A DNA stretch of 64,000 nucleotides from Zanthoxylum bungeanum (GCA_019454045.1 SKCR01033650.1:124001-188000); one strand, 5' to 3'; positions 44,895 to 57,270 are shown, numbered from the stretch's first letter. The notes: a model not told the origin generated them from the sequence alone. A program made the numbers and translations.

Positions 44895-45398
44895 TGTTGT
44901 AGGTTTAGTGTCATTAAACAGAAAACTAGCATGCTTTAAACAATTAAAGTCCAGAAAATCAAGTGCAAAACCCTAGAAAACCATAAAACTTGAAAAACAA
45001 GAAAAACCTTATAATGATGACGAATGCAGTGTTCCGGATCGAGAAGATTCTCTGTCCTTAAGAACTTATCAGTCTCGTCTCGGTGCTCTACTGATTTTGT
45101 GGCTAATGTTCTCCCAAGATAAACCGGATTCCTCTTGTTCAATGGGCACACCTTAACAAGATCTCGAACTTGGTAATGATGGAATTCTCTCTTTGACTCA
45201 AAACCAATATGAGTCTCAAATTTTATGGATGCAGTTCAGACTTCTTTTCTAATCTCTAGAATGAACATGCAGCCCCCTTTATATAGGCATGGTATGGTGC
45301 CATATGGGCACCATTTGGGTTGGGGTGTAACCCTCCAAAGGGTTATACCCCTCACATGCATGTTATTTCCAAATGGAGGACATGTCTCTATGGGGTAC

Positions 45399-48300
45399 TG
45401 TGGGACACGGAAACTGGACGACGCATGATGTTCTAGGCTTGCGGCCTAGTCGGGAGTACGGAGTAGCCACGGGAGACTAAACCGGAGAATAATGGAGTCG
45501 CCACCCGGTGTGAACCGGGAAAATGAGATTTAAGGCCGCACTCACCCCTCGCAAGGGAAGACCTCAACCCGTTGGGTTCGGAATGGTCTTTTACTTATGT
45601 CACTTGTAATGAAAGGATTTGTGTAATAATTTAATCAAGCTTAAGTAATACTTATTTTCAAGAGTATCATACTTCTAAGTTCATATGCGCAAGAATAAAA
45701 CTTACACCTAAATTTGCATATATCTTACATCTAAGATTGCATGCTTGAAAGTACGTCAAAGTAGCAACGAACATACAACTTCATTGGCATATTGTATTCA
45801 TGGAAACACAAGCATACACTAACCACGCAAGCATACATAAAAGCGAATCAAATAATGGCGAACATGTGATTTCATAGACATATCATACTTATACGTGCGG
45901 AAGCATAAACAAATAGCCATTTACATGTCCATACGTAAATAAAAGAGTCAACTAAGTACATAATGCAAAAAGATAATTACGGATGCAATTAGGCATTAAA
46001 GTAAGCATGTTATGACGTGGTGCAAAAGAAGATAACTAATATGGACACAAACACACATGTGAGCATTTTTCCAAGTGGTACGTGGAATTGTATCCCAAGT
46101 ACAGACCGCACTACCGTCCATTCGGAATCGGCTACGGAATTTATGTCTGGGTTTCCATCCGATATACCACAAGAAATAATACTCAAATGCTATCATAACA
46201 TGGATATATGGATTGTAACACGTTAAGCCAAGACTAAGGTAAATGATGCAACCAATGGAATAAATGTGATTTTCATTACGATGCGTACAAAGATAAGGAT
46301 GACTATATGGGATTTCATAATACATGCGTGAACAGAGCAATGATGTGCTAAAAGATAAATGCCATGGCAAGAAGCGCGGCAAAATATCGTGGTAAAGGCT
46401 TTTAACCCCTCGATATAGAGGACCGTTAATCCCACTTATTAAGCCCATGCGCACATAATACAATGCATATATAAAGTAAAGAAAATGATATCGGGCTTCG
46501 CGTATCTGATTGAACACATCTCACACTCAATCGAATACACCTTATTCGGCGCGACAAAGCATCGTGGCAAAGGATTTTAACCTCTTCAATTAGAGGACCT
46601 TTCATCGCACTTACTAAGCCCATGCGTAATTAATGCAATGCATATATATGAAACGAAAGTAAATACAAAGATATCTGACGCGGCGAAGCATCGTGGTAAA
46701 GGATGTTAACCTCTTCAATTAGAGGACCTTTCATCGCACTTACTAAGCCCATGCGCAATTAACACAACGCATATATATAAAACAAAAGTGAATACAAAGA
46801 TATCTGGCGCGGCGAAGCATCGTGGTAAAGGATTTTAACCTCTTCAATTAGAGGACCTTTCATCGCACTTACTAAGCCCATGCGCAATTAACACAATGCA
46901 TATAAAAAATAAAGACCATAATATCGGCTTCGTATACCCGATTGAACACATCTTACATTCAACTGAATATACATCAATCGGCGCGGCAAAACATCATGAT
47001 AAAGGATTTTAACCCCTCAAAATAGGGGACCTTTAATTCGACTTACTAAGCCCATGTGCTCGATCACATCATGCATAAACAAATAACGTGCGGAATTTAA
47101 ATGACAAATAACAAGTAAATCAAAGCAACATAAAACAAAATAATATGTCGTTTACTCAAGCGGTACGTGGAGTTGTATCCCGAGTACAGATCATACTACC
47201 GTCCATTCGGAATCGGCTATGAAATTTATGTCCGGGTTTCCATCCGATATACCGCGAGAGTTGACACATCTTTCATTTTTATTCCAAGGCCACAACATAC
47301 AATATTTCGTAATACATGCATATTTATCTACTCAAGGGCCACAACATGCATTTTAACATAATAATCATGCGAACAATACTCAATAAATAATAAAAATAAA
47401 ACAGAAAATGAATGTGGAAAATACCCTCAGGTCTAACCTTTCTTGCCGACTTTCGGACTAGCGTTTCACGGAGATCGGAAGGGTAAAGCTCCTCAACTTC
47501 TCTGGTTCACTGGTTTAGCGTCTTAGCTCACTGTTTTGTTGTTTTGCTTGCTGTTTGGCCTCCGTTTTGCTGTTGTTTCCTCTGTATTTTCTGCTCATTG
47601 TTTGGGTCACTGTTAGGGCTACTGTTTTGGGTGTTTCGGGGACTGTTTTGGGCGGTTTCTGGACTATTTTGTGTGTCTAATATACTGCAGTTCGGGGTGC
47701 AAGATGCGGCAGTTATATGGGGTTGTTGGTGCGAATGTGTGAGGGGCAGTGAGTGTCTCGGTCTTTTGTTATTTTGTGTGGGCAGTGCGTGAAAGGGGGG
47801 TTTATCGTGGCTTAAGTGTGGGGCGTTAGGGTTGGTAGATGTTAACGTGTTATGAAGATTGAGGGATGATGGCGTGCGTGGTTTAGAAGGGGGCTGTTAT
47901 GTTGATGTGTGGCGAAGTCTAGGTGTTGATGTACTGAGTGGTGAAGGCTAGGTGTGGAACGTGAGTGGACAATGGCTGCGTTGAATTGGCTATGCGTGAA
48001 GGTCTGATGAAGGCAGATGGCTGTTGGCGTGTGCAGGGTGAGTGACCGTGGTGTTGGACGTGTCAAGGTGAGGGTTAGGTGGCTGTTAAGGGTTTGTTTA
48101 TTGGCTTGTCACCGTGAGAATTGAGAGGTTGATTCTTTTTTTTGGTCACTGCCGAGAGTGGAATTGTTGGAGAGGAGCTAGGGTTGGGCGTGAATTATGA
48201 GAGGAGAGGATAGGAGAGGCTTGGTTTGGCTTTGTTTATATAGAGAATGGCTAGGGCTTCTCCTTGTCTAACAAGGAATGGATTTTGGCATTAAAGAGAG

Positions 48301-48931
48301 GATTTGATTTGGTGTTGAATAAGGAAATCAATGGATTGAGGGGGGGATAAAATTTGGTGAATTAGGAAGGTTGAATATTTGATTTGCTTGGTTAGACATT
48401 TAATTTGTTAGATTAGGAAGTCAATATTTTTAATTGGTTATGATTGATTTTAATTAGGCATAATATTTCTTTAATTTAGTACATAATATTTTTGGATTAG
48501 GAAGTTACAATATTTTAATTTGGTATAATTATATTTTATGTCTTATTTAATTTGGTAAATGACTTAATTAATATTTTATTTAGTTAATATTTAATTTAAT
48601 TATATTTAATTTAATTTGGGTGTATTTTAGAGGCCATGGGCGTGTGGGCCTAGGTGGGTGTGGGCATGGGCTTTGTCTTGGTAAGCTAGGTGTTGTGTTG
48701 GTTTTGTGAGTGGGTTTGGGCCAAGGTTAAATGGTTCTGGGTTTTTTAGGCTAAAGGTGCTTTAAAACGGAAGTCCAACGAGCGAGCTTGGAGCTAAACA
48801 AGTGAATAAAAATCTAATGAAACACCGATTCCCTTCCGACGACCGTTTCCCGCAATATCCTTAACTAAAAAGGTAGTGTCTCCAGATGAGACTCATCATA
48901 GGGACTCACATGTAAAAATGCAGTGCCTACA
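45399..48931. mobile_element. Solo LTR E, 3.5 kb
   Basis: Starts TGTGGGACAC, ends GTGCCTACA, perfect TSD GGTAC (45394-45398, 48932-48936); the undisturbed site is visible in the other LTR of B at about 29970. No gag/pol domain and no primer site inside. GGAGTCGCCACCCGGTG near 45494 resembles large gypsy LTRs. Internal repeats: a ~100 bp block at about 46080 recurs at 47165, and GAGGACC-type units of about 130-175 bp repeat between 46390 and 47060. Confidence 0.83.
46380..47070. repeat. Tandem units inside solo LTR E
   Basis: About five units with AAGGATTTTAACC...GAGGACCTTTCATCGCACTTACTAAGCCCATGCG (motif shown in parts), spaced about 130-175 bp and alternating with GGCGCGGCGAAGCATCGTGG. Non-coding. 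Confidence 0.82.
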
Positions 48932-49207
48932 GGTACCATTCAAGGGACATGTCCCCCCTCCATCCATACAACAATATTTGAAGAATTTTCAACAATTACA
49001 AAAAGATGTCGAAGCACATTGGTGATGAAGAGCAATGAATGTGAAGACTAGCGCATATTGAAGAAAATTTTATGTTATATTAGATAGGGCTCTATTTGTA
49101 AAGTAAATTATTTACTTAAGTCTTTTAGCTCATATGACACATGTACATTCTTATAGATGCATTATGGTCAATGTGCAAATTGTTTAAAACCTTCAAATAT
49201 TGCATTT

Positions 49208-49615
49208 TGGCACTGAGACCGGCATACTAGTGGACCTGCTCTGTTTTGCAAGCTCTCTGGAACCGGCATAAATCATACTGGTCCCATACTGGTCCACCTG
49301 TATATTGCACAGCTACTGGAACCGGCATATAACATATCAGTTTATATACCAGTGTCCATACCAGTGAGCTTAACTGTTGCATAACTACTGGAATCGGTAA
49401 GGACTATACCGGTCATCATACCGGTAAGCCTATTTATTTTACATAGCTACTGGAATCAGCAAAGACCATACCGATCATCATACCGGTGTTCATACCGGTA
49501 TAACAGATATATTCAAATGATAATATATTCATTACTTTTATAGACCGGTATACCGGTGTCTGCGGATCGGCATACTAGTGCATGCAGACCAGTAGACCGG
49601 CATACCGATCTCAAA
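49208..49615. repeat. ACCGGT/CCGGCATACC-rich tract in the A 5' LTR
   Basis: Many short, often self-complementary motifs (ACCGGT, ACCGGCATA, TACCGGT) spaced 10-40 bp. Also present in the 3' LTR. Confidence 0.8.
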
Positions 49616-50378
49616 CAGAGCTATTAGGAGCAATTTATATTTTACTATAAATTTAGCCTCAAATTCGTTTTTGCTAGGCACTTGAACCTTCATACAACTT
49701 ATTACAAGGCAAAAACAGAGAGTTTACTAAACCTTCATAATCATACACTCTCATTCATCAAGCTCACACACTACACCTTCTTATCATAAGTAGTGAGCTT
49801 AGAACACTTGGGTAGGCAATCCACATCTTGAATCTCCATCATCTTTGTGAGTACCCAAGTGATATTCTTAAATCTTTTTATCAAACACTTGAGGTTGTGA
49901 AATCCATTTGTGAATGGATATACTCAAAAGGGTGAATTATAAAAGTTTGTGAGTGAGCCTACATATAAAACTAATTTTAAGAGGTTTAGAGTGAACCTAG
50001 TAAACAAAACTCTTGGTTACGGGTGAGCCACGCACACCGCGGTGTAAGTTGTGAATCAACTTAGTGGAAATCTTCAAGCGCGGCTTGGGGGAGTGGACAA
50101 AGACATTATTGGCCGAACCACTATAAATCACCGGTGTCAATTTCTCTATCCCTAAACTCTTTATTTATTGCAAGTTTATTTCATATATGCTTATTGTTTA
50201 GAAACTTAAATTTAGGCAATATATTATAATTGAGAAATTGATTAATAAGCTTAATTGGTAAAGCTACAAGCTTAGTAGCATAAAATCGGCAAGAATTTTT
50301 ATTTCCGTATATTTAGGTCATCACCCAATTCACCCCCTTTTGGGTATATAAAGTTGTGTGCTTGTAGATAATTTCAAT

Positions 50379-50390
50379 TGGTATCAGAGC
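50379..50390 (+). other. Element A primer-binding site
   Basis: TGGTATCAGAGC, complementary to the 3' end of initiator tRNA-Met, two bases after the 5' LTR. Confidence 0.9.
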
Positions 50391-50431
50391 AAGGTATTCT
50401 CAACAAATACTTAACCATCTGAGAATCGATC

Positions 50432-51605
50432 ATGGCCTCTACAAGCTACACACCATATTTTACCGAATGAGCATTCACCGATAGACCGCCATTTTATGAC
50501 GGAATGGACTTTAAATTTTGAAAAAGAAAAATGCTCATTTTTTTGCTCGCCTACAATATTGGTGGATATAAAGAGATCACGGGAGGGCAAAAAACTTCGA
50601 TAAATTCTAATGTACTTAATTTTTTATACGAAACATTAGATACAAATTTAATTGATAGGATTCTCAAATCTACAAATGCATATGAATTAGGGAAATCCTT
50701 AGAATTACTAAATGAGAGAAATATTCAATTAAATGAATGCAAAATTGATCATAGCTCATCTAATGATGAAAATTATGATTTGACATTCATGGCTATTGAA
50801 AATCCTTGAGACGAATCGGAAAATGAAATCATTGATAGTTCTAAAAATGATATTTCTGACTGTGATGAAATGTTTGACATGTTAAATGATTTGCATGATA
50901 AATATGATTCTCTTAGAAAGAAATGTAATTTGATTAAGAAATAGCATACATTACATCAACATGAACATGAACATGCATCATATATCGATAAAATTCGTGC
51001 TTTAGATACATAAAGACCAAGCATGAAAATGATGTATTGATTGAATAAAATGAGCACACATCTTTTATTGAACAAATTCATGCTTTAGATAATGAGAACA
51101 TGTGTTTAAATGAAGAGCGTGAACTTTGTGTAGAGAACATGCAAAATGAAGCATCTACTTCTAAATCATCATGTGCTTGTGATTTGTTAAGAATTGAAAA
51201 TGATGATTTGAATAAGAAATTAGATGACTTGCAATGCATTGTGACCAAGTTCACTCAATGTGAAAAGAATTTTAAAACATTACTTGGTTCACAAAGAAAT
51301 GTGTTTGGAAAATGTGGATTATGATACAAACATCACATGAAGGAAAAATATTTGAACAGTCATTTTGTGATGGCATCCAAATCATATACAGATTCATTTC
51401 ATATACATGCATCTAAAGTATTTAAATCAAATGTTAAATGTCATGCATGTAATATGATAGGTTACAAAAGTTATGATTGTTGGACTAAAAAGAAGAATGT
51501 GACTGTTATATGAGTTCCGAAAGGAATCAAAATTAACCCCCATGGATCCTAGAAAGTTTGGGTACCAAAATACACTTGAATAATTTTGTATGGGAGCTTT
51601 GGGAA
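50432..51605 (+). pseudogene. Element A gag remnant
   Basis: ATG 50432 opens MASTSYTPYF, then TGA and another TGA before an open stretch 50531-50809 in the same frame. Further fragments (51100-51324, acidic and coiled-coil-like) and a degenerate zinc knuckle CHACNMIGYKSYDC (51439-51480, expected His replaced by Tyr) lie in other frames. No protease, integrase or reverse transcriptase follows. Confidence 0.75.
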
Positions 51606-51827
51606 TGGATCTCAATAAGAAATATGAAATGATCCCAAAAACTCAAAAGAGATGAGGAAAGATCTCAACAAGAAAGAATATCAAACTCAATCCTCAAGAT
51701 AAATAAATTTTAGATAATTGATGGATCTATCACTTGATGACAACGGTAATAGGTAAAATTCGTACTTACAGAAATATTGGTACTGTTTCCTTCAATCTAT
51801 ATATGTATGTTTATCTCAATTGGTAAA

Positions 51828-54510
51828 TTGAATTTAAATTCGAAGCATACTAGTGATTAGGCACATTAAATTACAATTGATTTTCATTTGATATCATCAT
51901 ATGCCTAAATCGTATAATTAATCTTATTTAGTATCAATTTGTATCACATAAGAATTATTGAGCTGTATGATATATATGTGATTCTTTTGATATATTAGTA
52001 TTAAATATGCCTTGCCATTTAGTATTATTGGTTGAAAATGAAATGCATGGATATTGACTTAGTTTGAGTGATTTTGATAAACTATGCATGATTTTTTACA
52101 TTGTATGGCAAAAAGGATAAAATGCTAAGTGTGCATGTTAATAAACTTTCATATGTTTATGCACATCTTAATTGATATCTCATAAAGTTTAAATTTTACT
52201 TCTCCACTCTTTTTGATAATGTCGAATGGGGAGAAATCATAGGAATGAGATTAAAACTTGGGTTACTCTCACCCTTGTATTAAGGGGAATCAAATTTATA
52301 CTAATGTATTTGTCTAAGTGTTATAGAGTTATATTGAAGATATACATTGAGAATGAGCTAATATTGAAGGGGAGCAAAATCGTCAACAATTTGGACTCTC
52401 AAAGCTTCACAAGTTTTAAAGGTTGTCATCATCAAAAATGAGGAGATTATTAGCGACATATTCTCAAGATGGATTTTGATGACGCATCACTAGAAGTTTT
52501 CGACGCGCATTAGCGTGACATTACAAAAAAAATGTCGAAACACATTGGTGGTGAAGAGAAATGAATGTGAAGACTAGTGCATATTGAAGAAAATCTTGTG
52601 TAGTCTTAGCTTATGGCTCTATTTGTAAAGTAAATTATTTACTTAAGTCTCTAAGCTCATATGACACATGCACATTCATATAGATGCATAAGGTCAATGT
52701 GCAAAATGTGCAAAATATGCCATTGAATTTAAATTCGAAGCATACTAGTGATTAGGCACATTAAATTACAATTGATTTTCATTTGATATCATCATATGCC
52801 TAAATCGTATAATTAATCTTATTTAGTATCAATTTGTATCACATAAGAATTATTGAGCTGTATGATATATATGTGATTCTTTTGATATATTAGTATTAAT
52901 ATGCCTTGCCATTTAGTATTATTGGTTGAAAATGAAATGCATGGATATTGACTTAGTTTGAGTGATTTTGATAAACTATGCATGATTTTTTACATTGTAT
53001 GGCAAAAAGGATAAAATGTTAAGTGTGCATGTTAATAAACTTTCATATGTTTATGCACATCTTAATTGATATCTCATAAAGTTTAAATTTTACTTCTCCA
53101 CTCTTTTTGATAATGTCGAATGAGGAGAAATCATAAGAATGAGATTAAAACTTGTGTTACCTTCACCCTTGTATTAAGGGGAATCAAATTTATACTAATG
53201 TATTTGTCTAAGTGTTATATAGTTATATTGAAGATATACATTGAGAAGGAGCTAATATTGAAGGGGAGCAAAATCGCCAATAATTTGGACTCTCAAAGCT
53301 TCACAAGTTTTAAAGGTTGTCATCATCAAAAATGAGGAGATTGTTAGCGACATATTCTCAAGATGGATTTTGATGACGCATCACTAGAAGTTTTCGACAC
53401 GCATTAGCGTGACATTACAAAAAAGATGTCGAAACACATTGGTGGTGAAGAACAATGAACGTGAAGACTATGGCATATTGAAAAAAATCTTGTGTAGTCT
53501 TAGCTTATGGCTCTATTTGTAAAGTAAATTATTTACTTAAGTCTCTAAGCTCATATGACACATGCACATTCATATAGATGCATAAGGTCAATGTGCAAAA
53601 TGTGCAAAATATGCCATTGAATTTAAATTCGAAGCATACTAGTGATTAGGCACATTAAATTACAATTGATTTTCATTTGATATCATCATATGCCTAAATC
53701 GTATAATTAATCTTATTTAGTATCAATTTGTATCACATAAGAATTATTGAGCTGTATGATATATATGTGATTCTTTTGATATATTAGTATTAAATATGCC
53801 TTGCCATTTAGTATTATTGGTTGAAAATGAAATGCATGGATATTGACTTAGTTTGAGTGATTTTGATAAATTATGCATGATTTTTTACATTGTATGGCAA
53901 AAAGGATAAAATGTTAAGTGTGCATGTTAATAAACTTTCATATGTTTATGCACATCTTAATTGATATCTCATAAAGTTTAAATTTTACTTCTCCACTCTT
54001 TTTGATAATGTCGAATGAGGAGAAATCATAAGAATGAGATTAAAACTTGTGTTACCTTCACCCTTGTATTAAGGGGAATCAAATTTATACTAATGTATTT
54101 GTCTAAGTGTTATAGAGTTATATTGAAGATATACATTGAGAAGGAGCTAATATTGAAGGGGAGCAAAATCGCCAATAATTTGGACTCTCAAAGCTTCACA
54201 AGTTTTAAAGGTTGTCATCATAAAAAATGAGGAGATTGTTAGCGACATATTCTCAAGATGGATTTTGATGACGCATCACTAGAAGTTTTCGACGCGCATT
54301 AGCGTGACATTACAAAAAAGATGTCGAAACACATTGGTGGTGAAGAACAATGAACGTGAAGACTATGGCATATTGAACAAAATCTTGTGTAGTCTTAGCT
54401 TATGGCTCTATTTGTAAAGTAAATTATTTACTTAAGTCTCTAAGCTCATATGACACATGCACATTCATATAGATGCATAAGGTCAATGTGCAAAATATTT
54501 AAAACTTTCA
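51828..54510 (+). repeat. Triplicated 895 bp unit spanning the A internal end and LTR start
   Basis: TTGAATTTAAATTCGAAGC recurs at 51828, 52723 and 53617 (spacing 895 and 894 bp), and the units are nearly identical. Each holds the last ~620 bp of internal sequence, the polypurine tract (ATGAGGAGAT) and the first ~275 bp of the LTR (TTAGCGACATATTCTC...). The third unit runs into the full 3' LTR. The 71-codon ORFs at 52226, 53120 and 54015 are by-products of the repeat. Confidence 0.93.
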
Positions 54511-55723
54511 AATCCTGTATTTTGGCACTGAGAGCGGCATACCGATCTCATAAACCGGCATACCGGTGGACCTGCTATATTTTACAAGCTCTTTGGAACC
54601 GGCATAAATTATATCGGTCCACCTGTGTATTGCACGGCCAAGAGAACCGACATACAATATACCAGTTTATATACTAGTGTCCAAACCGGTGAGCTTAACT
54701 GTTACATAGTTACTGGAACCAGCAAGGACCATACCAGTCATCATACCGGTGAGCCTATTTATTTTGTATAGCTATTGGAATCGGAAATGACCATATGGTC
54801 ATCATACTGGTGTTCATACCGATATAACGAATATATTCAAACGGTAATATAGTTGTTACTTTTGCATACCAGCATACCGATGTCTATAGACCTGCAGATC
54901 GACATACCGGTCTCAGACAGAGCTCCTATGGCAGTTTATATTTTACTATAAATTGATCCCCAAATTCAATTTTTCTAGACATCTGAACCTTCATATAATT
55001 TATTACAAGGCAAAAACAGAGAGTTTACTAAATCTTCATACTCATACACTCTCATCCATCAAGCTTACACATTATACCTTCTTATCATTAGTAGTTAGTT
55101 TAAAACACTTGGGTAAGCAACTCACATCTTGAATCTTCATCATCTTTGTGAGTACCAAAGTGATATTCTTAAATCTTTTTATCAAACAATTAAGGTTGTG
55201 AAATCTCTTTGTGAGTGGATATACTCAAAATGGTGAATTGTAAAGGTTTGTGAGTGAGCCTATTATCAAAACTCATTGTAAGGGTTTTTGAGTGAGCCTA
55301 CGTATAAAACTAATTGTAAGAGATTTGGAGTGAACCTGGTGAACAAAACTATTGGTTACGGGTGAGCCACGAAAAACTCAGTGTAAGTTGTGAATCAACT
55401 TAGTGGAAATCTTCAAGCGCGGTTTGGGGGAGTGGACTTATACATTGTTGGTCGAACCACTATAAATTACCGATGTCAATTTCTCTATCCTTGAACTTTT
55501 TACTTATTGCAAGTTTATTTCATATATGCTTATTGTTTAGAAACTTACATTTATGCAATATATTATAATTGAGAAAATGATTAATAAGCTTAATTGGTAA
55601 AACTACAAGCTTAGTAGCATAAAATCGGCACGAATTTTTATTTCCGTATATTTAGGCCATCGCTCAATTCACCCCTATTTGGTATATAAAGTTGTGCTCA
55701 TTGTGTGCTTGTAGGTAATTTCA
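54237..55723 (+). repeat. Element A 3' LTR
   Basis: 1,487 bp, TGTTAGCGAC...GGTAATTTCA, preceded by the polypurine tract AATGAGGAGAT. ACCGGT-rich tract at about 54525-54925; TATAAAT-like box near 54950. Confidence 0.92.
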
Positions 55724-55786
55724 GTGTCATTAACGTAATTTTTTTATTTAAAAAAATTATCATATGTCCTCCCGAAATTTAGTTAA

Positions 55787-56803
55787 TAGACTTGACCAAC
55801 GGTTCGATCTCGGTTCAAGTTTTAATTAATTTAAATGTTAATATTAATTAAAAAATAAAGTGTAAAATAATTTTTAAAAAATAATCATGAGACATTACAA
55901 TTTAATATAATAAAAAAATTATTAATTTAATTTTTCTTACATTAATTTAAAATTTTAAAAATAAAGAACTTGAACTTAAATTTATAAAAACTTACGATGT
56001 CTACGTATCCTTTTTTAAATTTCTAAAATTATCTCACAGACATCCCAATGACTATTATAAAGTGTTATATGTTCACTAAGTTGGGACAAAAACTATATGA
56101 TAAATATTTATAAGCAAAAAATTGATTTTAAAAAATAGGTATTTGTCCATATTGTCATAACCCCCAGTAAATTTGTAAGATATATCATAATAGTTGCATA
56201 TTATTTGTGTACCATCGTTTTCAATATGTCGACTAAATGAAAAAAAATTGAAAATATTAGAAGATCGAGACTTAACTTCTCTTATTCGTGTACCAATACT
56301 TTGGCCGCTTACTTTAGTTGGGACATTGGTGTTGTCAGATGATGCCATTTTTTTTTCTAAATATTAGGGAATTGTAAAACTAAAATAATCGAAGAATTGA
56401 AAATTAAGAGAATTGGTGAATTGTATAATATTTGAGAGAATGGAGAGAATGATAGCGATTGTTGGTGTGTAGAAACAACTGAAATATGACCTATATTTAT
56501 AGATTTTTTAGTTCATTTTGTTATGTCTAATTTGCTCATAAAACTATTCATTTTATTAAGCTATTAAGGGTAATTTAGAGATTTAACAAAATACAAATAA
56601 AATTAAAAAAAAAATTAAATTGGCAGAAAGCCGTTGACAGGCCCAACGGCTACTAGCTGTTGGGCCTGTGTCGGTTGCAACCGGAACAGTAACGGTTCTA
56701 GTTGGAACTGGTGGAACCTTACTGTTCAAACGAACTGTAAGGTTCCGATTTTACTGTTGGAACCATCCAATTCCTCCGGGTCGGATGGGGTGGAACCGAA
56801 ACC
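55787..56803 (-). mobile_element. hAT-3, degraded and internally deleted hAT
   Basis: The left end TAGACTTGACCAACGGTTCG resembles the hAT-1/hAT-2 terminal repeats, and TTACGATGTCTACGTATCC near 55993 matches hAT-2 near 14420. The right half has CGGTTC/GGAACC-type subterminal repeats and an N-terminal BED fragment. Flanks TTAGTTAA and TTGGTTAA could be an 8 bp TSD with one mismatch, but the right terminal repeat is not recognisable, so the right boundary is uncertain. Confidence 0.7.
56076..56348 (-). pseudogene. hAT-3 transposase N-terminal BED fragment
   Basis: Starts MASSDNTNVPTKVSGQ at 56348 and runs into IICNYYDISYKFTGGYDNM. Alignment with hAT-2 (CNYCEVIYKFSGGYSNM) shows the second zinc-binding Cys changed to Tyr and the His pair lost. 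The rest of the transposase is deleted. Confidence 0.75.
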
Positions 56804-56811
56804 TTGGTTAA

Positions 56812-57092
56812 TTAATGTTCGAAAAACATCCAATTTAAGGAAAATGTCATATGTGCACTCAAAGTTATTAAGTGATCATTTACCATCCAAAGTTTAATAA
56901 CTTTTGTAGAGGTTTGATCCTCTATCCACCTCGAAATTTAGCTAATATTTGAAAAAAAAAACACTTAGTTTTTATGTGGAAATTATTCATTTTTAATAAA
57001 TTTGGGTGAACATATATCATTTTCTTAAATTATGTCTTTTAATATCAACTAATTTTCTGGGGAATATATGATAAATTCCTTTAAAACTTTAA
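56812..57092. other. Intergenic DNA
   Basis: AT-rich, no feature recognised. Confidence 0.5.
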
Positions 57093-57270
57093 GGGGCGTG
57101 GCTTGGTGGTGTAGGGTTCAGGATCTCACATTGAGGTTCTGAGTTTGAATTTAGGGAGTGTGTTTCTTGTAAGAGTCTGGGACAGCCGGAGGGGTTTTAC
57201 ATGCTCCGTTTAAATCCGGAATGGATGATTTGACGGTGGAGTTTCCAATAATGTCAGATAAAAAAAATGT
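57093..57270 (+). mobile_element. tRNA-derived SINE
   Basis: A-box TGGCTTGGTGG near 57099, degraded B-box (GAGTTTGAATTTAG), shared body GGGACAGCCGG...TTTTACATGCTCCG, and an A-rich tail (GATAAAAAAAA). Same family as 21737-21915. Confidence 0.75.

Larger units (their letters stand above)
22009..48994 (-). mobile_element. Element B: Copia retrotransposon (Copia-1 family) carrying C, D, E and F
   Basis: Flanked by a perfect TSD ATTAC (22004-22008, 48995-48999). Joining the outer flanks restores the LTR of A, as the 3' copy near 54300 shows. Left LTR is 22009-30034 with C removed, right LTR is 44895-48994 with E removed; both come to 562 bp. The internal region runs on the - strand in two parts (30035-31154 and 40512-44894) around element D. 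Coding capacity is broken. Confidence 0.95.
44895..48994 (-). repeat. Element B 5' LTR (right), split by solo LTR E
   Basis: Pieces 44895-45398 and 48937-48994, together 562 bp, same length as the left LTR. Begins TGTTGTAGG, ends TTTTCAACA, then TSD ATTAC. Confidence 0.93.
21939..50376 (+). repeat. Element A 5' LTR, split by element B
   Basis: Pieces 21939-22008 and 49000-50376 (about 1,447 bp) pair with the 3' LTR 54237-55723. A TATAAAT-like box lies near 49640. The ACCGGT-rich zone is at about 49208-49615. Ends TGTTAG...ATTTCA. Confidence 0.87.
21939..55723 (+). mobile_element. Element A: Copia-type LTR element, outermost of the nest
   Basis: 5' LTR 21939-50376 (split by element B), TGGTATCAGAGC primer site at 50379, internal region to 54236, 3' LTR 54237-55723. 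Flanks GTGTT (21934-21938) and GTGTC (55724-55728) fit a 5 bp TSD with one change. Without nested DNA the element is about 6.8 kb. Only a degraded gag remains; pol is absent, so it was non-autonomous or heavily deleted. A SIRE-like lineage is my guess from the primer site, gag knuckle and long LTR. Confidence 0.88.

Noticed and set aside
47544..48066. ORFs of 82 and 74 codons in solo LTR E
   Set aside because: G/T-rich LTR sequence; Cys/Leu/Gly and His/Thr-rich translations without any domain.
52226..54230. Three near-identical 71-codon ORFs
   Set aside because: Explained by the 895 bp triplication; no recognisable protein and they end at the polypurine tract.
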